From an uncultured Clostridia bacterium (GTDB taxonomy: Bacteria > Bacillota > Clostridia > UMGS1810), in NCBI GenBank assembly GCA_934500875.1, contig CAKSTL010000013.1, forward strand, positions 1 to 49,793: 49,793 bases of DNA, written 5' to 3'. Positions within the stretch are counted from its first letter, which is position 1; every line of letters starts with the position of its first letter. This document shows, piece after piece, positions 16,076 to 23,471 of the stretch. Position numbers and translations under genes: made by a program. Under the pieces are notes generated by a model, which did not search any database, had not been told where the DNA came from, and saw only the letters and a program-made list of their open reading frames with translations.

Positions 16076-16255
16076 TTATATCTGTTTTTTAACAATTGTA
16101 TAATCGTCGCCGAAGCGGAAATACGGGCATTTTCCGTATGACGCAAAACGGTAATATTCGTCCTCGTCAATATTTGCAATGCACACATATTCTTCATAAT
16201 CTTCGTCATATACAAAATTCATACAATTGTCGCACTTAAAACCATCGTTTGCCAT
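16076..16255 (-). CDS. DUF6472-like 59-residue cysteine protein
   Basis: This short gene was found by direct translation. The product starts MANDGFKCDNCMNFVYDEDY and ends YFRFGDDYTIVKKQ. It has four cysteines (CDNC, a later VCIAN, and KCPYF), and the order C-x2-C, C, C-P-Y-F with a GDDYTIV(K/R)KQ tail matches the small clostridial DUF6472 family, whose function is unknown; a single metal site is likely. It has its own minus-strand promoter and a shared terminator, both of which support its being real. The ribosome site (AGAAG) is weak. Confidence 0.75.
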   Translation of the reverse strand: MANDGFKCDNCMNFVYDEDYEEYVCIANIDEDEYYRFASYGKCPYFRFGDDYTIVKKQI

Positions 16256-16288
16256 ATAAAAACTTCTTTCACAACTGAATTTTTATTC

Positions 16289-16318
16289 ATTTTACCAAAA
16301 AATATGCCTTTTTGTCAA
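16289..16318 (-). promoter_or_regulatory. Sigma-A promoter of the DUF6472 gene
   Basis: On the minus strand TTGACA (16318-16313) and TAAAAT (16294-16289) are 18 bases apart, 33 bases before the ATG at 16255. Confidence 0.75.
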
Positions 16319-16368
16319 TATTTTATAATGCAAAAGAGAATAATAAAAAATGAATAAGGAAAAAACTG

Positions 16369-16397
16369 TAGACATTTCAAAATTTTACTGTTATAAT
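16369..16397 (+). promoter_or_regulatory. Promoter of the Na/Pi transporter gene
   Basis: TAGACA at 16369-16374 and TATAAT at 16392-16397 are 17 bases apart, and the -10 is extended (TGTTATAAT). It lies 55 bases before the transporter start. Confidence 0.75.
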
Positions 16398-16452
16398 AAA
16401 AAGGCAGGTGCCGTTTGCGCTCTGCACTAAACTTGAATATTAGGAGAATAAT

Positions 16453-18222
16453 ATGGACATTTTTTCGGTATTGACGCTCATAGGCGGACTTGCGCTGTTT
16501 CTTTACGGAATGGATTCTATGGGGGACGGCTTAAAAAAACTGTCGGGAGGACGTCTTGAAAACATTCTTGAACGCCTTACCTCAAACAGGGCAAAAGGAT
16601 TTTTGCTCGGTCTTGCGGTAACCGCCGTAATTCAAAGCTCGTCCGCAACCACCGTTATGCTGGTGGGATTTGTAAACTCGGGAATTATGAAACTTTCGCA
16701 GACAATCAGCATAATTATGGGCGCAAATATCGGCACAACAGTGACCGCCTGGATTTTGAGCCTCTCGGGCATAAGCGGAGAAAGCTTCTGGATAAAAATT
16801 TTAAAACCGTCGTCTTTTACTCCTATTCTTGCCGTAATAGGTTTTATTATGACAATGTCCGCAAACTCAAAAAGAAAAAATATCGGTCAGATTCTTATAG
16901 GCTTTGCAATTCTGATGTTCGGAATGGAAACAATGAGCGGCTCTATGGACGGTCTTAAAGGCAGCCCCGCTTTTGCAAAAATGCTTATAATGTTTTCAAA
17001 CCCCGTAATGGGAATACTTGTCGGCACGCTTCTTACGGCAATAATTCAGTCAAGCTCGGCGTCCGTCGGAATTTTGCAGGCGCTCTCGCTTACCGGTACA
17101 ATTCCGTTTTCAACCGCTCTTCCGATTATTCTCGGTCAGAATATCGGCACAACCATAACCCCCGTGCTTTCGTCAATTAACGGAAACACAAGTTCAAAAA
17201 GGGTTGCAACATCCTGCGTTTATATTAAAATGATTGGCGTTGTGATATTTGCCGTCTTGTTCTATACAATAAATATGTTTGTCGGTTTTTCCTTTATGGA
17301 AATGCGTGTAAGCGCACTCTCAATTGCGATTATACACACTGCGTTCAACATATTTTCAACCGTTATTTTAATGCCGTTCTGCAAATCGATTGAAAAACTT
17401 TCCGTTGCAACAATAAAATCAAACGGTGATGATGAAGAAAACAAATTTGCAATGCTTGACGCACGTTTTCTTTCCTCTCCTGCGTTTGCGCTTAAGCACT
17501 GCCAGGAATATGTTTATCAGATGGCGGATATTGCAAAAGAATCCATAGAAAAATCAATCGGGCTTTTAACCGAATTTGACAGCGCCGATGCATCATATAT
17601 TGCAAAGGCTGAAAAAAACATCGACAAATACGAAGACAAAATAGGAACATATCTTGTGGAGCTGAGCAGCCAAAACTTAAGCCACGAAGAAAGCAAAGAA
17701 ACTTCCGAACTTCTGCACTGCATAGGCGATTTTGAGAGAATGGGCGACCACGCACTCAACATTATGCAGACCGCAGAGGAAATAAAAGAAAAAAATATTG
17801 AATTTTCGCCCGACGCAAAAAAAGAAGTCGAGGTTATGTCGTCGGCGGTTAAGGATATTGTAAATCTTGCCGTTCACGCATTTGAAGAAAAGGACATTGA
17901 GCTTGCAACAAGGGTTGAACCGCTCGAGCAGGTTGTTGACAAGCTTAAGCTTACGCTTAAGTCAAACCACATAGAAAGGCTTCAGAGGGGCGAATGTACC
18001 ACAAATATGGGATTTGTGTTCTCTGATATAATCACCAATTTCGAGCGCATTGCAGACCACTGCTCAAATATTGCGGTAAGCCTTATCCAATCGGAGAAAG
18101 AAGGCATTGAGGCGCACGAATATCTGCACAATATAAAGCACGATAATTTTGCCTTTGACAACCTCTATGACGCATACAAGAAAAAATATAATGTAAAAAA
18201 GGTGAAAAAAGCAGAAAATTAA
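16453..18222 (+). CDS. Na+/phosphate cotransporter with PhoU-like domain
   Basis: This 589-residue membrane protein has the two inverted Na/Pi-cotransporter repeats marked by VIQSSSATTVMLVGFVNSG (near residue 60) and IIQSSSASVGILQAL (near 200), each followed by a GQNIGTT or GANIGTT motif. The C-terminal ~220 residues are helical and PhoU-like (LLHCIGDFERMGDHALNIM and ITNFERIADHCSNIA). The protein is expected to import phosphate using the sodium gradient, with the PhoU-like part as a cytoplasmic regulator. ATG at 16453 follows AGGAG. A two-component system lies 75 bases downstream on the same strand. Confidence 0.92.
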   Translation: MDIFSVLTLIGGLALFLYGMDSMGDGLKKLSGGRLENILERLTSNRAKGFLLGLAVTAVIQSSSATTVMLVGFVNSGIMKLSQTISIIMGANIGTTVTAWILSLSGISGESFWIKILKPSSFTPILAVIGFIMTMSANSKRKNIGQILIGFAILMFGMETMSGSMDGLKGSPAFAKMLIMFSNPVMGILVGTLLTAIIQSSSASVGILQALSLTGTIPFSTALPIILGQNIGTTITPVLSSINGNTSSKRVATSCVYIKMIGVVIFAVLFYTINMFVGFSFMEMRVSALSIAIIHTAFNIFSTVILMPFCKSIEKLSVATIKSNGDDEENKFAMLDARFLSSPAFALKHCQEYVYQMADIAKESIEKSIGLLTEFDSADASYIAKAEKNIDKYEDKIGTYLVELSSQNLSHEESKETSELLHCIGDFERMGDHALNIMQTAEEIKEKNIEFSPDAKKEVEVMSSAVKDIVNLAVHAFEEKDIELATRVEPLEQVVDKLKLTLKSNHIERLQRGECTTNMGFVFSDIITNFERIADHCSNIAVSLIQSEKEGIEAHEYLHNIKHDNFAFDNLYDAYKKKYNVKKVKKAEN

Positions 18223-18296
18223 CCGCATCTTTACCGCATTTTATGGTACAATTACTTTCAGGGAAATTTTTTTAAAACCCGGGGAGTGTATGAAAA

Positions 18297-19361
18297 ATGC
18301 GCAAATCATACAAAATCATAAAAAATACCATCATAACAGGCGCAATTATATGCGCCTGCTTTGTGTTGTGTCTGGTTATACACAGCCGTTTCAGAACAGA
18401 TATGCTTATTCCTGCCGTGTTTGTTCTCGGAACGTTTTTAACCTCATTTATAACCGAGGGATACATATACGGAATTATGTCGGCTCTTGCAAGCGTTCTT
18501 GCTGTTAACTTTGCGTTTACCTTTCCGTTTTTCAAGGTGAACTTTACAATACCCGAAAATCTTGCCTCGGCAGTAATTCTTATTATAATCACGCTTATGA
18601 CCTGCGCCCTTACGGCAAAGCTAAAAAAACAGGAGCAGATAAAGGCTGAAAGCGAAAAAGAGCGGATGAGGGCTAATCTTCTGCGTGCAATATCTCACGA
18701 TTTGCGCACGCCGCTTACCACAATTTACGGCTCAAGCTCGGCGCTTATAGATAACGGAGAAAACTTTACGCATAAGCAGCGGGAAGAAATGCTTGAAGGC
18801 ATATGTCAGGATGCGCAATGGCTGTCGAGAATGGTCGAAAACCTTCTTTCCATTACACGGCTTGACAAGGGAAATGTAAAAATAATTAAAACTCCCACTG
18901 CTCTTGACGAGCTTATTGATTCGGTGCTTTTAAAATTTGCAAAACGCTATCCCGGATGTGATGTTGAAATAAACATCCCTGAAGATTTTGTAATAATTCC
19001 TATGGACGCTGTACTGATTGAACAGGTGCTTATAAACATTCTGGAAAACGCAGTGCGTCACGCCAAAGGTATGACTCACCTTGAGCTTTCGGTTTCGGCA
19101 AGAGCAAACAAGGCGGTTTTTAAAATTTCGGACAACGGCTGCGGTATTCTGCCCGAACGAATGAAAAATCTATTTACCGGATGTTATGCGAACACCGCCT
19201 CGCTCTCGGACAGAACAAAGGACAATGCCGGAATAGGACTCAGCGTATGCGCAACCATTATAAAAGCTCACGGCGGCGAGATAAAGGCTGAAAACGCACC
19301 TTCGGGCGGCGCTGTCTTTAGCTTTTCTCTCGATATGGAGGGTTTTGACGATGAACAATAA
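18297..19361 (+). CDS. KdpD-like sensor histidine kinase (short form)
   Basis: This 354-residue kinase has four membrane segments in residues ~10-110 (DUF4118-type, as in KdpD), a HisKA domain with RAISHDLRTPLTTIYGSSS (phospho-accepting His134) and a HATPase domain with LINILENAVRHA, ISDNGCGI and GIGLSVCATIIKAHGG. It lacks the large N-terminal KdpD/Usp sensor domain of full KdpD. It overlaps the response-regulator gene by 11 bases, so the two form a pair. No kdpFABC genes are in the window; the neighbouring Na/Pi transporter suggests ion or phosphate homeostasis. ATG at 18297 has GGGGAG ten bases upstream. Confidence 0.88.
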   Translation: MRKSYKIIKNTIITGAIICACFVLCLVIHSRFRTDMLIPAVFVLGTFLTSFITEGYIYGIMSALASVLAVNFAFTFPFFKVNFTIPENLASAVILIIITLMTCALTAKLKKQEQIKAESEKERMRANLLRAISHDLRTPLTTIYGSSSALIDNGENFTHKQREEMLEGICQDAQWLSRMVENLLSITRLDKGNVKIIKTPTALDELIDSVLLKFAKRYPGCDVEINIPEDFVIIPMDAVLIEQVLINILENAVRHAKGMTHLELSVSARANKAVFKISDNGCGILPERMKNLFTGCYANTASLSDRTKDNAGIGLSVCATIIKAHGGEIKAENAPSGGAVFSFSLDMEGFDDEQ

Positions 19362-20058
19362 GTATAAAATTCTTATTATAGAAGACGAAAAAAACATAAG
19401 CAATCTTGTGTCGGCGCTTCTTGAGGCAAACGGCTACAAAACGCTTTCGGCAAGAACGGCGGCGGACGGCAGCACTATGTTTGTTTCGCACCGCCCCGAT
19501 TTGATAATTTTAGACCTGGGGCTTCCCGACATTGACGGAATGTGCCTTCTTGACAAAATACGTCAGACTTCGCTGACGCCGGTTATCGTGCTGTCGGCAC
19601 GAACGCAGGAGGGGGACAAGGTTAAGGCTCTTGATATGGGCGCAAACGATTATGTGACAAAACCTTTCGGTTCGGCAGAGCTTGTCGCACGTGTGCGCTC
19701 GGTCTTAAGAAGCACCCACTACAGCAGCGATACAGGTCTTTTAAAGGGTGGAAAATTCGAGCTTGACGGTCTTGTAATCGACTATGACGCACGCCGTGTT
19801 TTTATTGACAAAGCCGAAATAAAGCTTACTCAGACCGAATACAACATCATTGCGCTTTTGTCGGAACATTCGGGAAAAGTTCTGACATATTCGTTCATCA
19901 TAAAATCAATCTGGGGCTACAACGATTTGGGCAGCACAAAGAGGCTTCAGGTTAATATGGCAAATATCAGAAAAAAGTTCGGCGCAAAACCGGGAAAAAA
20001 GAATTATATTGTAAACGAGCTTGGCGTCGGATACAGGATGTGCGACAATTACATATAG
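19351..20058 (+). CDS. KdpE/OmpR-type response regulator
   Basis: This 235-residue protein has a receiver domain with acidic pocket IIEDEKN, phosphorylation site LIILDLGLPD (Asp55), conserved VIVLSARTQEGDKV and the KPFG lysine. A C-terminal OmpR/PhoB winged helix follows (LTQTEYNIIALLSEHSGKV, then VNMANIRKKFG and GVGYRM). ATG at 19351 lies eight bases after GGAGGG inside the kinase gene; TTG at 19345 is an in-frame alternative. A terminator lies just downstream. The target genes cannot be seen, but the unit could feed back on the adjacent Na/Pi transporter. Confidence 0.92.
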   Translation: MNNKYKILIIEDEKNISNLVSALLEANGYKTLSARTAADGSTMFVSHRPDLIILDLGLPDIDGMCLLDKIRQTSLTPVIVLSARTQEGDKVKALDMGANDYVTKPFGSAELVARVRSVLRSTHYSSDTGLLKGGKFELDGLVIDYDARRVFIDKAEIKLTQTEYNIIALLSEHSGKVLTYSFIIKSIWGYNDLGSTKRLQVNMANIRKKFGAKPGKKNYIVNELGVGYRMCDNYI

Positions 20059-20071
20059 TTGGGTTTAAACT

Positions 20072-20109
20072 AAAAAATCGGGGTTATGTTTGCCGTTCCC
20101 CGATTTTTT
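20072..20109. terminator. Bidirectional terminator between response regulator and NUDIX gene
   Basis: A 12-bp stem AAAAAATCGGGG/CCCCGATTTTTT (20072-20083 with 20098-20109) has a 14-base loop and A/T tracts on both sides. It ends both converging transcripts. Confidence 0.9.
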
Positions 20110-20642
20110 TATTTATTTAAAGCTTTTTCTGCAAGAAGTATTGCCGAAACCGATTTTCCGTCGCATATTTCGCCGTTTTCAACCATTTTTACAGCGTCGC
20201 AGAATTTAACCTTATAAACGTCAAGATATTCGTCCTCGTCAAGCTTTTGACCCACGCTTTCAAGCCCTTTTGCAAGATACGCATAAATCGTTTCGCTGCA
20301 AAATCCCGGCGACGAATAAAACTTTCCGAGAAGCGAAAAACTCTTTGCCGTCATTCCGACCTCCTCCAAAAGCTCTCTTTTTCCGCACTCAAGAGGGTCC
20401 TCCCCGTATTCAAGCTTGCCTGCCGGAAGCTCTGTGATAACGCTTTCATACGGCTTTCTGAACTGCTTTACAAGGTAAATAAACCCGTCGTCATACGCAA
20501 CAATGCACACACCGCCGGGGTGCCTTACAAGCTCTCTTGTTGCGGTTTTTCCGCCGCAAAGCTTAACGGTATCCACACTGACGTCAATAATACGTCCTTT
20601 AAAAATATGCTCGGTGGAAACCGTTTTTTCTTCAAATATCAT
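20109..20642 (-). CDS. NUDIX hydrolase, ADP-ribose pyrophosphatase type
   Basis: This 177-residue protein has a complete Nudix box, GKLEYGEDPLECGKRELLEE plus VGM, which fits GX5EX7REUXEEXGU. The upstream ITELPAG and downstream SPGFCSETIYAYLAKGL patterns fit the ADP-ribose pyrophosphatase (NudF) branch, which cleaves ADP-ribose to AMP and ribose 5-phosphate. ATG at 20642 (MIFEEKTVSTEHIF) is preferred; a 17-codon extension would run into the preceding gene. It is the last gene of the long pheS-to-NUDIX series. Confidence 0.88.
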   Translation of the reverse strand: MIFEEKTVSTEHIFKGRIIDVSVDTVKLCGGKTATRELVRHPGGVCIVAYDDGFIYLVKQFRKPYESVITELPAGKLEYGEDPLECGKRELLEEVGMTAKSFSLLGKFYSSPGFCSETIYAYLAKGLESVGQKLDEDEYLDVYKVKFCDAVKMVENGEICDGKSVSAILLAEKALNK

Positions 20643-20647
20643 AAAAG

Positions 20648-21361
20648 CTATTCTTCCCTTCGGTTTAAAATATAGTTTACCGACATTACGCACAAAATTC
20701 CGAAAACCACTCCGCAGGCAAGAAACATAACGATAATGCCCGTAACGCTTTCTCTGTTTTCGGCAATGGGCGGTTTGTCGGACAAATCAGACTTATTTTT
20801 GTTGAAGAAAACCACATAATCGTCCATATGCCTGTTAATTTCAAACTTTTCGCCGCCTGCGTCTATTGCGTAAACCAAGCCGTTCGAGTATTCATATTCG
20901 CTGCGTGCGCCGTCGGAATGTATGTAATAGCCGAGCGATAAAAGCTCGCTCATACAGTCGCGGTTTTTAAGCTCCTCAGGAATTTTCACCTTTGCGCTTT
21001 TCGAGGTATTGTCCACCATAAAAGCGTCTGAACTCACACGGTACTCGCCGTTTGAATAATCAAGTGCGACAATAATATTATCCCCCATCTGCGGATTGTT
21101 ATAATTGTCGGCATGCTCAACACAGTAGCCGTATTTAAATTTTGCAACACTTAAAGTATCGGGAATGGCAGCGTTTGCCGGCTGCTTTACGCTGTAACCT
21201 TTTGTAAGCTCAAATTCGTTGTCGGTTATGTTTGAGATTGTAGCAAGGATAACGTACTGCGCATTGCTGCCGATAAGAGAATCGACTGCGTTTTTTGCAT
21301 ATGCGCAAAGTGATGTCATAATAAATGCAGCTGTAAAAAATGACACAATTTTTTTAATCAT
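20648..21361 (-). CDS. Membrane-anchored exported protein of unknown family
   Basis: This 237-residue protein has an N-terminal signal/anchor segment (KKIVSFFTAAFIMTSLCAYA) and a C-terminal membrane helix (TGIIVMFLACGVVFGILCVM) followed by a short basic tail (NYILNRREE). The ~170 residues between them should lie outside the cell. No domain is recognised. The start is taken as ATG at 21361 with AAGGG eight bases upstream; GTG at 21370 overlaps that site. It sits between a DUF4330 gene and a NUDIX gene in a cell-envelope operon, so an envelope role is likely but unproven. Confidence 0.75.
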   Translation of the reverse strand: MIKKIVSFFTAAFIMTSLCAYAKNAVDSLIGSNAQYVILATISNITDNEFELTKGYSVKQPANAAIPDTLSVAKFKYGYCVEHADNYNNPQMGDNIIVALDYSNGEYRVSSDAFMVDNTSKSAKVKIPEELKNRDCMSELLSLGYYIHSDGARSEYEYSNGLVYAIDAGGEKFEINRHMDDYVVFFNKNKSDLSDKPPIAENRESVTGIIVMFLACGVVFGILCVMSVNYILNRREE

Positions 21362-21379
21362 CTCAATCACCCTTACAAT

Positions 21380-21868
21380 TTATTTTATTTGTGTAACAAT
21401 TCCCGTCGTTTCTATATATTTGCTTGAAAAAACAACGTTTGAAAACACGCCCACCTGATATGCGCCGTCTAAAAAATACCCGGTGTCGTTTGAAATTCCG
21501 CTTCCCTTTACCGTAATGTAAACGTCGTACCTGTCGGGAATTTCAACCTCCTCCGACAAGCTGCCGTCCGCCATATTTACAAATTCTTTTGCGGTTTCAA
21601 CTTTTTTGTCAATAATTTTTCCTATTTTCTTTTTTGTGGTTTTTTCGGTAAGATTATCGCCGATTCTCAGTGCGTCCGCAGAGGTTTCCCTGATTGCCTT
21701 AATCTTCATAACATAGGTAATTTCGTCGTTTGCGGAGCCTACATTTTTTTGCGCCGAAAAACCGAATTTAAAGCATACTGCGGCAAGCGACACAACCACA
21801 ATCAGAATTGCCAGCAAGTCCACAATGTTTATTTTTCCGAAAATTCTTCCCTTTTCGTCTGTTATCAT
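21380..21868 (-). CDS. DUF4330 membrane protein (second of a tandem pair)
   Basis: This 162-residue protein has the DUF4330 opening GRIFGKINIVDLLAILIVVV, with a single N-terminal membrane helix, then an outside domain with a V/I-rich beta pattern (YVMKIKAIRE and DVYITVKGSGI). DUF4330 proteins have no assigned function but occur with polysaccharide genes in Firmicutes. The adjacent upstream gene encodes a similar protein, so this is probably a duplicated pair. ATG at 21868 follows GGAGGC. It sits in the murJ/polymerase/glycosyltransferase series, suggesting a role in polymer export or anchoring. Confidence 0.8.
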   Translation of the reverse strand: MITDEKGRIFGKINIVDLLAILIVVVSLAAVCFKFGFSAQKNVGSANDEITYVMKIKAIRETSADALRIGDNLTEKTTKKKIGKIIDKKVETAKEFVNMADGSLSEEVEIPDRYDVYITVKGSGISNDTGYFLDGAYQVGVFSNVVFSSKYIETTGIVTQIK

Positions 21869-21883
21869 ATTAAATATGCCTCC

Positions 21884-22351
21884 TTATTTTCCGTCGCTCA
21901 CCGAAATTATATACCCGTGACCCACATAATTTTTCGACTTCATATGAAGCTGTTTTCCGACTTTTATTTCCTGTGTTGCAAAAAGAATTTCGTCGTCGGT
22001 ATAAGTTGTGGGCACACCCGAAATTGTAAGATATACATCCTTTCGTTTTTCAAAGGACGATTGAACAAATTTGCCGTTTTCGGTATCTTCTCTCGTTTCA
22101 ACGTTATTTTTTATCTCAACCTTTGAAACCTTTCCGAGATAGCCGCCCTTAACGCCGTCGGTTATTTTGTCGCCCTCTTTGAAAACGTCAAGATAATCGT
22201 CCGGCAGCGATTTTAATTCCACAACATATGAAACCTCGGGAACATTATATGCTTTTTTTGAATTTGCCGAAAAATATTTCACCACAAAAACTATTGCCGC
22301 TATGACAGCCAAAATTATAAGTATGTCAATTGTGCTTATTTTTCTTTTCAT
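21884..22351 (-). CDS. DUF4330-like membrane protein (first of a tandem pair)
   Basis: This 155-residue protein starts MKRKISTIDILIILAVIAAI, with one membrane helix, and continues with an exported domain carrying VSYVVELKSLP, KEGDKITDGVKGGYLGKV and KDVYLTISGVP. The layout (TM helix, then VELK/ITD-GK-G/VYLTI blocks) parallels the next gene, so both are probably DUF4330 family. ATG at 22351 has GGAG eight bases upstream; an 11-codon extension to 22384 lacks one. The gene starts two bases after the glycosyltransferase stop, so translation is likely coupled. Confidence 0.75.
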   Translation of the reverse strand: MKRKISTIDILIILAVIAAIVFVVKYFSANSKKAYNVPEVSYVVELKSLPDDYLDVFKEGDKITDGVKGGYLGKVSKVEIKNNVETREDTENGKFVQSSFEKRKDVYLTISGVPTTYTDDEILFATQEIKVGKQLHMKSKNYVGHGYIISVSDGK

Positions 22352-22352
22352 C

Positions 22353-23471
22353 TTATTTTCTCCTTTTTGCAAAAACCTCGTCATAAACGCCTTCTATAAG
22401 CCCTGTTACCCGTTTGGCGGTAAACTCGTTTTCAAAAATTTCTCTGCTTTTTCTGCAAAGCTCTTTATACAGCGCACCATCGTCCATAACAAGCTTTACC
22501 TTTTCAAAAAGCGCCTTATAATCCTTTACCGGTACCAAAAATCCGTTTTCGCCGTCCTTTATAACCCCGGGATTTCCGCCGAAATCGCTCACAACCGCCG
22601 GAATACCAAGACTCATTCCTTCGAGAAGTGAAAGGCTTGTCGCCTCTGTTCCGAACGAAAAATTAAGGTTTAAATCGGTTATGTTGTTAAGAGCCTCAAT
22701 ATCCTTTACAAAGCCTGCCGCAATAACGTTATCCCAAAGATTGAGATTTGAAATTTCTTTTCTTATTTCGCCCTCATATTCGCCCGTACCTGCAATTATA
22801 AGCCTGAAATTTCTTTTCTCGTCAGCCAAAAGACGCATTGCCTTAAGAATGTATGTGTGTCCCTTTACGTAGGTAAGACGTGCCGCAATCGTTATGACAA
22901 ACTCATCATTTATGCCGTATTCCGACTTGATTTGCTTTATTTTTTCGCTGTCATATCTTCTAAGTGCGTCAACGCCGTTTTTTATAACGGTTATCTTTTT
23001 TTCGGATACTCCCGTTTTTATAAGATTATCCTTTGCAGCCTGTGCAACGGCGATAATTTTATCTGCAAAAAAATTATTTACGGCACCGTTTATAAGCTTT
23101 CCTATACCCTTTGAAATTTTTTTCGGCGGGTCAAACACACTGTGACGGGTGTAAATAACTTTTGCTCCCGAAAACCGTGCGGCAATTCTTGCACTCATTG
23201 CTGCGTGTGCGTGAACAATGTCGGGTTTAAGGTTGTCAAAAACCTTTTTAAGGCTCTTTATACCGCCGATATCAAGCGATTTGTCGCTTATGCCGTCAAC
23301 CTCAATATATTTTCCGCCGGCTGCTTTTATTTCGGGAATGAGAAGGCTTTTGGGCGGAACTATCACCGTTACGTCAAACCTTTTTTTATCGTAATGCTTT
23401 AAAAAGGTAAGAATACATTTTCCCGCCCCTCCGATATTTGCGTCGGACGTAACGTTTATCACTTTAATCAT
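22353..23471 (-). CDS. Glycosyltransferase family 4-like protein
   Basis: This 372-residue GT-B enzyme begins MIKVINVTSDANIGGAGKCI with the donor/acceptor loop typical of GT4 enzymes. The C-terminal half has GTGEYEGEIRKEI, the SFGTEATSLSLLEGMSLGIP element with the family glutamates, and VVSDFGGNPGVIKDGENGFL. It should add a sugar to a lipid-linked or surface polymer in the cytoplasm. It overlaps the upstream polymerase gene by eight bases. With murJ and the polymerase it points to synthesis of a surface polysaccharide; sugar specificity cannot be read. Confidence 0.88.
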   Translation of the reverse strand: MIKVINVTSDANIGGAGKCILTFLKHYDKKRFDVTVIVPPKSLLIPEIKAAGGKYIEVDGISDKSLDIGGIKSLKKVFDNLKPDIVHAHAAMSARIAARFSGAKVIYTRHSVFDPPKKISKGIGKLINGAVNNFFADKIIAVAQAAKDNLIKTGVSEKKITVIKNGVDALRRYDSEKIKQIKSEYGINDEFVITIAARLTYVKGHTYILKAMRLLADEKRNFRLIIAGTGEYEGEIRKEISNLNLWDNVIAAGFVKDIEALNNITDLNLNFSFGTEATSLSLLEGMSLGIPAVVSDFGGNPGVIKDGENGFLVPVKDYKALFEKVKLVMDDGALYKELCRKSREIFENEFTAKRVTGLIEGVYDEVFAKRRK

